Made by a program: the position numbers and the translations under genes
In this document: positions 1 through 9,500 of the stretch, in pieces
Layout of the letters: the number at the start of each line of letters is the position of its first letter
Position numbering within the stretch: the stretch's first letter is position 1
Source: Acidimicrobiaceae bacterium
GTDB taxonomy: Bacteria > Actinomycetota > Acidimicrobiia > Acidimicrobiales > MedAcidi-G1
NCBI GenBank assembly: GCA_002726315.1
Contig: PBSS01000011.1
Span: forward strand, 1 to 45,306
DNA: 45,306 bases
Direction: 5' to 3'
The notes under the pieces: model-generated
The model's database searches: none
What the model was told of the DNA's origin: nothing
What the model saw: only the letters and a program-made list of their open reading frames with translations

Positions 1-104
1 GCCTCGTCTACTACAGGCTCTTCCACTTCCGCCTCCACCTCAACTGGCGCCTCGTCTACTACAGGCTCTTCCACTTCCGCCTCCACCTCAGCTGGCGCCT
101 CATC
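1..104. repeat. 48-bp tandem repeat in the rpsP tail
   Basis: Bases 1-48 and 49-96 are identical except for one base (caactggc versus cagctggc), and the next copy begins at 97-104 before diverging. The period of 48 keeps the frame, giving a 16-residue acidic repeat built on E-V-E-A-E-V-E-E-P-V-V-D-E-A. The array may continue beyond the window edge. Confidence 0.93.
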
Positions 105-425
105 GGGTACTTCTTCAGTTGTCGGCTCAGATGGGGTTGCCGGGACTGGGGCTACCACCTCAAAGGCCTCTCCGGTAAAGGTCTCCCACGCACCGGTGAT
201 CTTCAACAACTTTTCGACACGCTCTGTCGGCTGCGCTCCGTTACGGAGCCACTCGACGGCCTTGTCGTTGTCGATTTCGACAACCGACGGATCACGTCGG
301 GGGTCGTAGAAGCCGACCACCTCAATGAACCGGCCGTTTCGCGCCTTGCGCGAATCGGCCGCTACCACTCTGTAGGTCGGTTGCTTCTTCTTGCCCATCC
401 TCATTAGGCGGAGCTTTACTGCCAC
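1..425 (-). CDS. rpsP: 30S ribosomal protein S16, C-terminus cut by window edge
   Basis: Small-subunit ribosomal protein that helps assemble the 5' domain of 16S rRNA. The GTG at 425-423 gives the family N-terminus VAVKLRLMRMGKKKQPTYR followed by VVAADSR; starting at the later ATGs (404 or 398) would remove the conserved first beta strand. A purine-rich AGAAGAGAG lies about 10 bases upstream. The S16 core ends near residue 85. After it comes a long Glu/Val/Pro/Ala tail that contains a 16-residue repeat and runs off the window at base 1, so the stop is not seen. It is the last visible gene of the ftsY-ffh-rpsP series, 175 bp after ffh. The identification is firm; the acidic tail is unusual for a basic ribosomal protein. 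Confidence 0.95.
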   Translation of the reverse strand, partial: MAVKLRLMRMGKKKQPTYRVVAADSRKARNGRFIEVVGFYDPRRDPSVVEIDNDKAVEWLRNGAQPTERVEKLLKITGAWETFTGEAFEVVAPVPATPSEPTTEEVPDEAPAEVEAEVEEPVVDEAPVEVEAEVEEPVVDE

Positions 426-600
426 TTCGATACCACTCTCTTCTAGTCTCGGCTCCGCACCGGTCTGGCGGAACAGGTCCGGGTACGACGATGATGCACC
501 CGATCGGTCGGAACAGTCTGCCGTGGCCAGATCAATTTTCCAGCCTCTTGGACAAGACGAAACCTCGACACCAGTAGGTCCGGACGATCCAGTTCGCCGG
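426..600. other. Intergenic region between ffh and rpsP
   Basis: There are 175 bp between the ffh stop and the rpsP start, both on the minus strand. I see no convincing reading frame, sigma-70-like promoter pair or terminator hairpin with a U-tract. It is long enough for a separate rpsP promoter or leader, but nothing visible proves one. Confidence 0.4.
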
Positions 601-2052
601 TCAGGATCCTAGAAGGTCCATTCCGGAACCCTTGATTTCGTCTCCCAAGCCCGGAAGTGAGAGGCTCCTCCCATCTGGGCGATCAGATCCGGTGGACCTA
701 TCGGGCGAGTAACCCCCACCCCTACGCTCCTTGCCCTTGCGTCTCGAGGAGCGGCTTCCAGGACCCTTCCCGCCCATCTTCTTCATCATCTTGCGCATCT
801 CCCGAAACTGCTTGATGAGTTGAGTCACATCTGATGGTTGGGTCCCACTCCCGGCTGCTATTCGGGTCCGACGAGAGCCACCTATCAAATCCGGGTCCAC
901 TCTCTCAGCCCGCGTCATCGAATTGATGATCCCCTCCAGGCGGTCGATCTTGCCCTCTTCGAGAGCCCCATCGAAGTCATCCACCTGTTGGGACATCCCC
1001 GGAACCATCTTCATGACAGAACTGAGTGGCCCCATCTTCCTGAGTTGGTGGATCTGCTCAAGGAAGTCATCGAGGGTGAACCGACCCTCAAGCATCCGGG
1101 CAGCCGCCTCCTCGGCCCGGTCCCTTTCATAGGTCGTCTCGACTTGCTCGATGAGGGTTTCCACATCACCCATCCCGAGAATCCGACTAGCTATCCGGTC
1201 TGGGTGAAAAACATCAAGATCTGAGAGGGCCTCGCCTGTAGATACAAACGCGATGGGACAGCCGACCACCTCCCGGACCGAGAGTGCAGCACCACCCCGG
1301 GCATCACTGTCGAGTTTGGTAAGAACCACCGCATTCAGATTCAAGCGGTCGTGAAATGCCCTGGCCACGTTCACGGAATCCTGGCCCATCATTGAATCCA
1401 CCACGAGTAGCGTGTGGTCCGGTTGCACCGCTGCTGAGATCTCACCGATCTCTTCCATCAACTCGTCGTCGACCGCTAGGCGTCCCGCTGTATCAAAGAG
1501 CACCACGTCACGGCCCAAACGGGCCGCTTCGTCTCGACCCGCCACAGCCACCGCCACTGGATCCGTCGGTTGACTGAAAACCGGTACGCCGATCCGCTCG
1601 CCGAGCGTCTGCAACTGGGCAACGGCTGCAGGTCGTTGAAGGTCGGTACCGACCAGTATTGGGTTACGACCCCTTGCCTTGAACCAACGGGCCAACTTGG
1701 CTGCTGTGGTCGTCTTTCCGGAACCCTGCAATCCCGCCAGGAGCACCACTGTGGGTGGTTTAGATGCGTAGGTGAACTTCATTGTCTCACCACCAAGAAT
1801 GAGGGTGAGTTCCTCAAGAACGATCTTCACCACCTGTTGGCCGGGATTCAGCACCCCACTCAACTCGGCCCCGAGAGCTCTCTCCCTGATCTTCTCAAGG
1901 AATACCTTGACCACATCGAGGTGGACGTCAGCTTCGAGTAGAGCCAACCGAATCTCGCCCAGGAGGTCTTCTACCTCTTCGACCCCCAGCCGCCCGCGAC
2001 TCTTGGCACTACGGATGATCCCCTCGAATCGACTGGTTAGCCCTTCGAACAC
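601..2052 (-). CDS. ffh: Signal recognition particle protein Ffh
   Basis: GTPase subunit of the signal recognition particle. It binds SRP RNA and signal sequences of nascent chains and docks with FtsY at the membrane. With the GTG at 2052 the protein is 483 aa and begins in the usual way (MFEGLTSRFEGII). The frame stays open further upstream, but that extension is antisense-like sequence within ftsY. N domain about 1-90; P-loop GLQGSGKT at 107-114; G-domain motifs DTAGRL and TKLDSDARGG. The Met-rich M domain follows, with the RNA-binding motif around RRTRIAAGSG and the helix REMRKMMKKMGG. A basic Gly/Arg/Ser tail of about 50 residues ends the protein. Its start lies one base after the ftsY stop (TGACGTG), so the two are probably translationally coupled. 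Confidence 0.96.
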   Translation of the reverse strand: MFEGLTSRFEGIIRSAKSRGRLGVEEVEDLLGEIRLALLEADVHLDVVKVFLEKIRERALGAELSGVLNPGQQVVKIVLEELTLILGGETMKFTYASKPPTVVLLAGLQGSGKTTTAAKLARWFKARGRNPILVGTDLQRPAAVAQLQTLGERIGVPVFSQPTDPVAVAVAGRDEAARLGRDVVLFDTAGRLAVDDELMEEIGEISAAVQPDHTLLVVDSMMGQDSVNVARAFHDRLNLNAVVLTKLDSDARGGAALSVREVVGCPIAFVSTGEALSDLDVFHPDRIASRILGMGDVETLIEQVETTYERDRAEEAAARMLEGRFTLDDFLEQIHQLRKMGPLSSVMKMVPGMSQQVDDFDGALEEGKIDRLEGIINSMTRAERVDPDLIGGSRRTRIAAGSGTQPSDVTQLIKQFREMRKMMKKMGGKGPGSRSSRRKGKERRGGGYSPDRSTGSDRPDGRSLSLPGLGDEIKGSGMDLLGS

Positions 2053-2053
2053 G

Positions 2054-2965
2054 TCATGTCTCCATGTCGGTTTCAAACTTGAACAGGGCATCCACGAACT
2101 CCGCAGGATCAAACCGCACGAGGTCATCAGGCCCCTCGCCGACACCCACCATCTTCACCGGAATGCCCAACTCCTCCTGCACGGCGATGACTATTCCACC
2201 GCGAGCAGATCCGTCCAACTTGGTGAGCACCACCCCGGTGACATCGGCTGCCTCCATAAAGCGACGGGCCTGGACAAGACCGTTCTGCCCAGTTGTCGCA
2301 TCGACCACCAACAACGTCTCAGTCACCGTGCCAACTCCCTTTTCGGCCACCCTCCTCACCTTGCTCAGTTCATCCATCAGATTGCCTTGTGTATGGACAC
2401 GCCCGGCCGTATCGACCAACACGAGTTCAGCATCAACCGCAGCGGCATGCTCAATGGTGTCAAAGACAACAGAACTGGGGTCAGCACCTTCAGCTCCTCT
2501 GACTACCGGTGCTCCTACCCTGTCCCCCCACATGACCAGTTGGTCGGCTGCGGCGGCACGATAGGTATCCCCAGCGGCTAGCACGACCCTTGTACCAGTG
2601 TCCACCTCCATACGGCCCAGCTTGCCAACCGTGGTTGTCTTACCGACCCCGTTAACACCGACGAACAACCAGACAGCCGGATCTCCGTCACGGGAAAGAC
2701 TTCGATCAATCGAGCCCAAACGTGCCACGAGCTCCGCCCGCACGAGGTCAAGAACGATGTCTGGCTCGTCCACCACTCTTGCTTCAGCTTCCTGGCGAAC
2801 GGAGGCTATGACGTCAGCAGTTGTCGACACACCAAGATCGGAGAGGATGAGAGCCTCCTCAAGGGCATTCCAGGTCGAAGCATCGATCGTGGACACGGAC
2901 CTAACAGCCCGAAGTTGTTCGGCAAATGCGTTGCGGGCTTTGCCCAATCTGGAGCGGACGCTCAT
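2054..2965 (-). CDS. ftsY: SRP receptor GTPase FtsY
   Basis: Membrane-associated receptor for the Ffh-ribosome complex. It forms a twinned GTPase dimer with Ffh that hands the ribosome to SecYEG. The 303-aa protein is essentially only the NG domain: N-terminal helical bundle about 1-90, P-loop GVNGVGKT at 103-110, then DTAGRVHTQGNLMDEL and TKLDGSARGG, all typical of FtsY. The acidic A domain found in E. coli FtsY is absent; membrane contact would depend on the short N-terminal basic helix (RSRLGKARNAF), which is inference. It precedes ffh by one base and follows the HtrA gene by 39 bp. Confidence 0.96.
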   Translation of the reverse strand: MSVRSRLGKARNAFAEQLRAVRSVSTIDASTWNALEEALILSDLGVSTTADVIASVRQEAEARVVDEPDIVLDLVRAELVARLGSIDRSLSRDGDPAVWLFVGVNGVGKTTTVGKLGRMEVDTGTRVVLAAGDTYRAAAADQLVMWGDRVGAPVVRGAEGADPSSVVFDTIEHAAAVDAELVLVDTAGRVHTQGNLMDELSKVRRVAEKGVGTVTETLLVVDATTGQNGLVQARRFMEAADVTGVVLTKLDGSARGGIVIAVQEELGIPVKMVGVGEGPDDLVRFDPAEFVDALFKFETDMET

Positions 2966-3004
2966 GGCCGGCGCAGCCTACCGGTGAGAACGTTTTGGAA
3001 AGAC

Positions 3005-4519
3005 CTACTCAGCTTCCTCTTCTTCGGCGGCCACACCGGTACCGAGGTACTCGTCCAGGGCTCCCAACTCGACGATGGCGCTCAACAACTCCCCGTCGCG
3101 CAGGAACCCGAGTGTGACCGTCATATCGGGTAGACGCAACTGGATGTCAGCTCTCAGAGCATCCATTGTGTCAATCGGACGCCCATCAGAACTGACGATC
3201 AGATCTCCCTCCATGAGGCCAGCGATGCTCGCAGGAGAACCATCAGTGACCTCAACGATTGAGGCACCCGCTCGACCATCGGTCAGGGACTCTCCCCGAA
3301 TCCCGAGCCAGGCGGTACCCACGGGCTCACCTGCCAAGAGTCGATTCGCCACTAACAGAACCGTGTCACTAGGAAGGGCAAAACCGACGCCGATGTTGGC
3401 AGTCAAGAACCCATCAGTTCGGATGGATGTATTCATTCCGATCACGCGCCCCTTACGGTCAGCTAGGGGTCCACCCGAGTTGCCCGGGTTGATCGGGGCG
3501 TCGGTCTGGATCATCGCCACACCTGCGCAAAGAGCACTGGCATCGCCTCCAATCTGGCAGCCGTAGGACGGCACCACCCTGCCAAGGGCACTCACGATCC
3601 CAGCGGTAACGGTCCGGTTCAGGTCGAACGGGCTACCGACTGCGACAGCTGTCTGGCCGACCCGGAGGTCGTCACTCAAAGCGAACACAGCCGGTCTGAT
3701 GCTCTCATCCATCTCCGAGAGCAGCACAACGGCCACGTCGCGACGGATATCAGCTCCCAATACGGTCCCATCGACGCGCTTTCCGCTTGGAAGGGTCACC
3801 ACGACTTCGGTCGCCTCGCCCACCACGTGAGCATTGGTGACCACATGCCCCAGATCGTCAAGTGATATGCCTGACCCCTGGCCCACGTCAGGTTCGGTTA
3901 CCAAAACAACCGATGGAGTCAGCGCCTCGGCAACTGCCACTACCGGTTCGGGACCGCCATCTCTCACACGTGCCTCGGCGAACAGGCGGTCGACAAGGGA
4001 CTCGGTGTCGGCAGCTGACATACTGGCTGACTCGACAATGAGAGTCTCGACGAGCATTTGGACCTCGTCGGCAGACAGGCCCGCAAACTGGCTCGCAGAC
4101 TCGTAGACCATCGCTTCGACTAGAACCTCGACCTCGGCCTCGGTCATAGAACCCGACTGCTCGACAAGGCGGCCCACGAGGTCCCTTACCTCAGCGGGTG
4201 TAAGTGCCTCTGACCTTGCAACCAACTCATCTACGAGTGCTGCCACGACCGTCTCGGTGGCCGAACCATCACCGCCCTCGGAAACCTGGACTGCCAACCC
4301 GCCGGTTTCAGGGCCACGAACAAGCCAACCAGTCAGGATCCCACCAACAAACAACACCAAAACCAACGCTGCAACTCCGAACGAGCGCAGGACCCCTGAA
4401 GTAGCCGCCGCTCCCCCACCTACCTCCACCTTTGGGTCAGGACCATCGGATACCTCCGGATCTAAGCTTGTTTCAGCCACCAACGGCTCCTGTTCACCCA
4501 TCCCTCTATCTTCCATCAC
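3005..4519 (-). CDS. Membrane-anchored HtrA/DegP-like serine protease with PDZ domain
   Basis: Trypsin-fold protease of the HtrA family, expected to face the cell exterior and degrade or chaperone misfolded envelope proteins. In the 504-aa product: an acidic cytoplasmic N-terminus, one transmembrane helix at about 45-67, and an acidic linker. Residues 95-180 hold four and a half copies of an about 19-residue helical repeat of the form LVxxLVxxSxSMTxAEVxx. The protease domain shows the triad H231 (TNAHVVG), D261 (RRDVAVV) and S348 (NPGNSGGPL). C321 and C331 could form a disulfide. A PDZ domain covers about 405-490, followed by an acidic tail. Start is GTG 4519 or the adjoining ATG 4516. It follows a response regulator and histidine kinase, as pepD follows mprAB in mycobacteria; orthology is likely but inferred. 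Confidence 0.9.
   Translation of the reverse strand: MMEDRGMGEQEPLVAETSLDPEVSDGPDPKVEVGGGAAATSGVLRSFGVAALVLVLFVGGILTGWLVRGPETGGLAVQVSEGGDGSATETVVAALVDELVARSEALTPAEVRDLVGRLVEQSGSMTEAEVEVLVEAMVYESASQFAGLSADEVQMLVETLIVESASMSAADTESLVDRLFAEARVRDGGPEPVVAVAEALTPSVVLVTEPDVGQGSGISLDDLGHVVTNAHVVGEATEVVVTLPSGKRVDGTVLGADIRRDVAVVLLSEMDESIRPAVFALSDDLRVGQTAVAVGSPFDLNRTVTAGIVSALGRVVPSYGCQIGGDASALCAGVAMIQTDAPINPGNSGGPLADRKGRVIGMNTSIRTDGFLTANIGVGFALPSDTVLLVANRLLAGEPVGTAWLGIRGESLTDGRAGASIVEVTDGSPASIAGLMEGDLIVSSDGRPIDTMDALRADIQLRLPDMTVTLGFLRDGELLSAIVELGALDEYLGTGVAAEEEEAE
3978..4237 (-). repeat. Coding region of 19-residue helical repeats in the HtrA linker
   Basis: Protein residues 95-113, 114-132, 133-155 and 156-174 each start with Leu-Val and share the pattern LVxxLVxxSxSMTxAEVxx; the third copy carries a four-residue insertion. 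A half copy follows at 175-180. The DNA copies have diverged, so this is an old protein-level repeat rather than a recent tandem duplication. Coordinates are derived from residue positions and are approximate. Confidence 0.8.
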
Positions 4520-4619
4520 GTCTTGAACCTAGGCCACGGGTGGGCCAACGCCTACGCGTGATTTCCTCCACGTTCTTCCCGGCAGCCCTCCTTTCCCCAT
4601 CCGTTGCGAAACTAACGAA

Positions 4620-5834
4620 TCAGTCGTCAACGAATCTCGGCAACCAAATGGTGAAGGTCGAACCAACGCCCACTGTTGAGCGCAACGTCACCTGGCCCCC
4701 GTGCGCCTCGGCGATCTGCCTGACGATTGCCAGGCCCAATCCTGACCGTCCGGCTTCTCGGGCCGAGGCCCTGTCACCACGCCAGAACCGCTGGAACACC
4801 CGCTCTTGATCCTCGGGGCTGAGCCCAGGGCCGTCATCTAGTACCGACATCCAGACCATCTCAGAATCCTGGCCAGCGGTGACTCTTACCCTCCCGGTTG
4901 GGTCCGAGACGCGGATCGCGTTGCTGAGAAGGTTCGCCAGGGCACGTCGCAGAGCAACCGGGTCTCCAACCACCGGCAGTTCATGGGCGATCTCATGCTG
5001 GATTGCCACGCCGGCTTCCGAGGCGGCTGCACCGAAGTCCTCGACAGTTTCTTCGACGAGATTCGAAGCATCCACCGGCTCCAGTCTGGAATCGGTCCGT
5101 TCGTGATGGGCGTAGAGGAGGAGGTCATCCACCAATGCCGACATGCGTGCAGCGGCCCTACCAGCCACCTCGCCTGCTGCACGAAAATCATCGGTGTCGG
5201 CTTTGGAGTCGGCCATGACCACATCAAGGTTCGCCCGCAGGACCGCCAGTGGGTTTCGGAGTTCGTGGGATGCTTCCTGAACGAACCTGCGCTGGCTCTC
5301 AAAGGCGACGTCTAGTCGACCGAGCATCTCGTCGAAGGTGTCTGCCATGTCACGCAATTCGTCTGCAGGGCCACCGAGGTCTATGCGACGCGACAGGTCG
5401 GTGGCCGAAATCTCCCTAGCCACCAACGAGATTCTCCCGATCGGTCTCAGGACTAGGCCAGCCACATACCACCCGACGACGAAGCTTCCAAGGAGAAGGG
5501 CGGCAAGGGCAGTGACTGAGTAGGTGCGAAGTCGATCCAGAGCACGGTGGTTCACTTCCTCTTCGAATGCTGTTAGTCGCCCGGCAGCCGATTGGTCATC
5601 ACCTTCTGATTCAACGTAGGACGCCCCCGCGTCGATGATCATGTCCCCATACCTGACGTCTCTGGAAACCGGTTCGTCGGAGAGTGCCCGAGACAGGCTC
5701 AGGTAAATACCTCCCACGACGATCGCAGCCAGACCAAATAGAAGGATCGAATAAAGCAGCGCCAGACGGATACGGATGCTGCCCAGACGACTCAATTTGT
5801 GAGCCGCAAGGCCGACCCCGCCGGCCGGTTTCAT
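4620..5834 (-). CDS. Sensor histidine kinase, HAMP type
   Basis: Membrane sensor of a two-component system. The 404-aa protein has transmembrane helices at about 22-46 and 104-128 that flank a short extracytoplasmic domain of roughly 55 residues. A HAMP linker follows (about 125-178), then the dimerisation/phosphoacceptor helix with H190 in QEASHELRNPL. The ATPase domain shows the N box NLLSNAIR, the G1 box DDGPGLSPED, the F box VFQRFWRGD and the G2 box GRSGLGLAI. Its ATG overlaps the stop of the response regulator by four bases (ATGA), so the pair is co-translated. The small sensor domain and the downstream HtrA gene point to envelope-stress sensing, as with MprB; the signal is unknown. Confidence 0.93.
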   Translation of the reverse strand: MKPAGGVGLAAHKLSRLGSIRIRLALLYSILLFGLAAIVVGGIYLSLSRALSDEPVSRDVRYGDMIIDAGASYVESEGDDQSAAGRLTAFEEEVNHRALDRLRTYSVTALAALLLGSFVVGWYVAGLVLRPIGRISLVAREISATDLSRRIDLGGPADELRDMADTFDEMLGRLDVAFESQRRFVQEASHELRNPLAVLRANLDVVMADSKADTDDFRAAGEVAGRAAARMSALVDDLLLYAHHERTDSRLEPVDASNLVEETVEDFGAAASEAGVAIQHEIAHELPVVGDPVALRRALANLLSNAIRVSDPTGRVRVTAGQDSEMVWMSVLDDGPGLSPEDQERVFQRFWRGDRASAREAGRSGLGLAIVRQIAEAHGGQVTLRSTVGVGSTFTIWLPRFVDD

Positions 5835-6523
5835 ATTCTTCCTCCATCGACAACCAGTCGGTAGCCGCTTCCCACGATCGTGTCGATGAGGGGCGGTTCA
5901 TCTTCCACTGACAACTTGCGGCGAAGGGTCCCCACAGTCACCCGGACGGTATTGGTGAAAGGATCAGCATGCTCATCCCACACATGGTCGAGTAGGTCCT
6001 CTTGGGATATGACCTCACCGGGGCGCGACATGAAGTAGCGGAGCAGGGCAAACTCCTTTGCCGTCAGGTCCAGGCTGCGACCATCATGTGCCACCTCGTG
6101 GGTCGCTGTGTCTAGGCGAAGGGCCCCAACCTCAAGGACCGATCCTGTTCGACCTGGATCGCGACGCAGAAGGGACCTGACCCGCGCGGCGAGTTCATCA
6201 AAGGCAAACGGCTTCACCAGGTAGTCGTCGGCCCCCACGTCGAGCCCCCGAATGCGCTCCTCGACAGTGTCACGAGCAGTCAACATCAGGATTCTCGGTG
6301 CTACGCCCTCGGGAGGGCTCTCGCGGAGGGACCGACAGACTTCGAAACCGTCCATGCCGGGCATGGTGATGTCCAGGCAGATCAGGTCGTAGGGGATCCA
6401 AGAGGCCTTGGCAAGGGCCTCTTCGCCATTTAGGGCCATGTCTACGGCGTAGCCGTTCCGACGCAGGCCACGGGCGATGGCGTCGACCAAGTCGGCCTCG
6501 TCGTCGACGAGCAGGATGCGCAC
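5831..6523 (-). CDS. OmpR/PhoB-family response regulator
   Basis: DNA-binding partner of the adjacent kinase. The 230-aa protein starts at GTG 6523 and reads MRILLVDDEADLVDAIARG. The receiver domain has acidic residues D7 and D8, phospho-acceptor D51 (LICLDITMPGMDG), the switch Thr in LMLTARD and the Lys in YLVKPF. A C-terminal winged helix covers about 125-225 (LTAKEFALLRYF, NTVRVTVGTLRRKL), typical of OmpR. It begins 62 bp after the smc stop. Probable targets are its own operon and the HtrA gene by analogy with MprA; no operator could be identified by eye. Confidence 0.95.
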   Translation of the reverse strand: MRILLVDDEADLVDAIARGLRRNGYAVDMALNGEEALAKASWIPYDLICLDITMPGMDGFEVCRSLRESPPEGVAPRILMLTARDTVEERIRGLDVGADDYLVKPFAFDELAARVRSLLRRDPGRTGSVLEVGALRLDTATHEVAHDGRSLDLTAKEFALLRYFMSRPGEVISQEDLLDHVWDEHADPFTNTVRVTVGTLRRKLSVEDEPPLIDTIVGSGYRLVVDGGRI

Positions 6524-6585
6524 AACACGACGGTACAGCGATGGGCGGTGTGGTCCCCGTCAGGTGGTGACTCCCGGCGCCGTCG

Positions 6586-9500
6586 TCAGCCAGTGGCCAG
6601 GGCACCTGTCCGGTTCAGTACACGGCTGGCAGCGATGCGCTCACTCACGACCTTGGATGACCCACCCGGAGCCATCGAGACTCCATACAAACAGTCGGCG
6701 GCCTCCATCGTCCGCTTCTGGTGGCTGACAATGAGCAGCTGGGCATCATCGCGAAAGCGGTCGACCAGTCCCAAGAAGCGGTGGAGGTTCACGTCATCAA
6801 GGGCGGCCTCAACCTCATCCATCACGTAGAACGGGGAAGGCCGGCTGCGGAACACGGCGAAGAGAAAAGCCAGCGCCGTGAGCGACCTCTCTCCGCCGGA
6901 AAGCAGCGACAACTTCTTCACGTTCTTGCCAGACGGACGTGCCTCGATGTCCAGGCCTGTCTCAAGCAGGTTGTCGGGGTTAATCAACCTCAGGCGCCCC
7001 TGCCCGCCAGGGAAGAGTTGATCGAACAACTCTGTGAAGTGCATCGAGACTTCGGCGAAGGCAGCGGCGAAAACACTAACGATCTCCTCGTCCACCGACC
7101 GGATCACCTTGCGTAGTTCCTTGCGCGTGGCCCTTATGTCATCCAACTGCTCCTGGAGAAACGACCTGCGCTCCTCAAGAGAGTCAAACTCCTCAAGGGC
7201 CAAGGGGTTGATGGGCCCCATCAACTTGAGTTCCCGTTCCAACTCGATGACCCTCGCCCCGACACCCACGCCATCAGGAAGTTCGGGGCAGGGCGAGTCC
7301 AAGACGGAATCGGGTTCCATGTCGAACTCGGATCTGATAGCAGCTGTCAGGTTCTCGAGACGAAGCCGTGTCTCGGCTCTCTCAATCTCAAGCCTAGAAA
7401 GATTCTCACGAGCACCACGGAGGGCTGTTTCGGCTGTCGTGCGGTCCTTTCTCAGATCATCCAGACGAGCTGCGATGCTCTGGACCCGCTCAGACTGCAA
7501 GCGACGGTGATCCCGCAGCGACTCTAGGCGTTCATCGGCCGTGGCCATACGTGCGTCGATGGCGTCGATGAGCCGATTTGTGGCCACCTCACGTCTGTCC
7601 AGGTCGTCGCTGTGATCAGCTGCCTCGGCCCTCTCATCTACGAGGTGGGTGAGGCGGCCGGCCAACTCGTCCACCCTTGAACGGACAAGAGTTGACCGGG
7701 CTGTCACGTCAGCTGTCCGAACCTCGTGTTCGGTTCGCCTGACACCGACACCTGCCGCACGTTCTTCAAGCTCGCCACGAAGAGATGCCATCCGCCGACC
7801 AGCCTCAAGGGAGGCCTCTTCGGCCTTCTCGAGGGCGGGTAGTCGTGTCTCCAGGTCAGCGACACGGGCTGCCTCGTCTGCAAGCCTCTGGTCCAACTCA
7901 CCTATTCGACTGCGTAGAGCTTCGGTCTCAGCACCTAGGTTTCGCTGCTCGGCTCGAATCCGGGCCAGGGAATCTGTGGCAGCAGCGAATCGGTCGTCGT
8001 GTTCGTCCAGTTCTCGTGAGCGACGCACCACCTCGTCATCCAGGCTGACTGCGGTCTGTTCCGCTTGGTCGAAGGCGACTGTGGCCTGCGAATGTGCCAG
8101 TTCGGCGGTGACCAGTCGGGACTCTGCCTCAACAAGAGCTGCCCCGGTGGCGCCTCCACCGATGGTGCCGACACGCCATCCTGATGGGCTGAAGCGATCT
8201 CCGTCTGTTGTCACCACGACGGCCTCAGGGTGATCGAGCGCGGCATCAACCGCAGCATCGGTACCGCCGGTGACGATCACGGCGTGACCAAGGAGGCTGT
8301 CGAGAAGACTCTCTACGTCGGGCTGGCGGGCACGGACATGGAGACGCACTGGCTCCCCGAATCTGGGTAAAGGACGCCTCTCGACGCGTGTGTGCAGAGA
8401 GAGCACAGCTGCCGAGAACCTCCCGCCTCGCAACGCTCCAATCGCCTCGCGTGCTCGATCGACACCGTCAACGACCACAGCATCGAGAGCCTCGCCGGCG
8501 GCCGCTTCAAAGGCTGCCTCATAGCCCTCGTCTACCTCAACTAGATCGAGCAGTGTTCCCAATACTCCCTCCACCTCGGACAGGTGAGCCACACCAGCAC
8601 GACATCTGGCCTCGTCGAGGGCGAGGGCGAGGGCCTCGACTCGGGCCCTGGTGGTCCGCAAGTCTGCTTCGGTGGTCATTACACGTTCCCACGCCGCGTT
8701 TCGGTCCCGAGAAGCACTGCCCGCGCTCTTCTCGAGTTCAGCCATTGCCTCTACCAGCGGTTCCTCCGAAGTAGTGCCGACAGACAGGTCGGTGCGCAAT
8801 CTCTCGGATTCCGCGCTCAGGCTTTCCTCTGATTCGACAGCAGCTCTCAGCCGACTGTCAAAGCGCTTCCGCTCAGCGACCGTGTGGTCAACAGCGGCCC
8901 GCAGAACCCCCAACTCTCCCCTCACCTCGGCGGCATGCCCCCCGAGTGCCGGAATGCCATCAGCCCAGTCGATCTCAAAGGCCACCCGATCGGCTGCGAG
9001 CTCAGTCTCGGCGATGGCCAGCTGTTCCGCCTCTGGCACCAACGCCTCTGCTTCAAGATCAAGACCCTCGAGTTCAGCCCTAGCACGGACCAGTTCTGCT
9101 TCAAGGCCAACAACAACCTGCTGGGAGATGAACAGCCCACGATCCCGTTCGATGCCTCGCAAACGCTCGGCCAGAAGGGCCCGCATGCCTCGGCCACGTT
9201 CGCGTAGTGCCTCAAAGCGTGCCAGTCGGTCACCCAGGTCCTCACCACCTCGCGACGCCAACTCGGTCTCAGCAACCACCACCTCAGCATCGAGGCGGCT
9301 CAAGGAGGTGGTGTGTCGGGCTTCGCCTTCCGCCAGATCGGTCCTACGGCTGGCCTCATCCACGGCTTGTCGTCTTAGACCGGCAAGCTCTCGGCCAGAA
9401 CGATGAAGCCGCAACGCCGTGAGTTCGCCGAGGAGGTCACCGTGGCGTCGGGCGGCATCAGCCTGTCTCTCGAGGGGGCGGAGTTGGCGCCTGACCTCGC

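Noticed and set aside
2053-2145. Longer Ffh start upstream of GTG 2052
   Set aside because: The extra residues are an alternate frame of ftsY and do not resemble any Ffh N-terminus; the GTG fits the family and the coupled junction.
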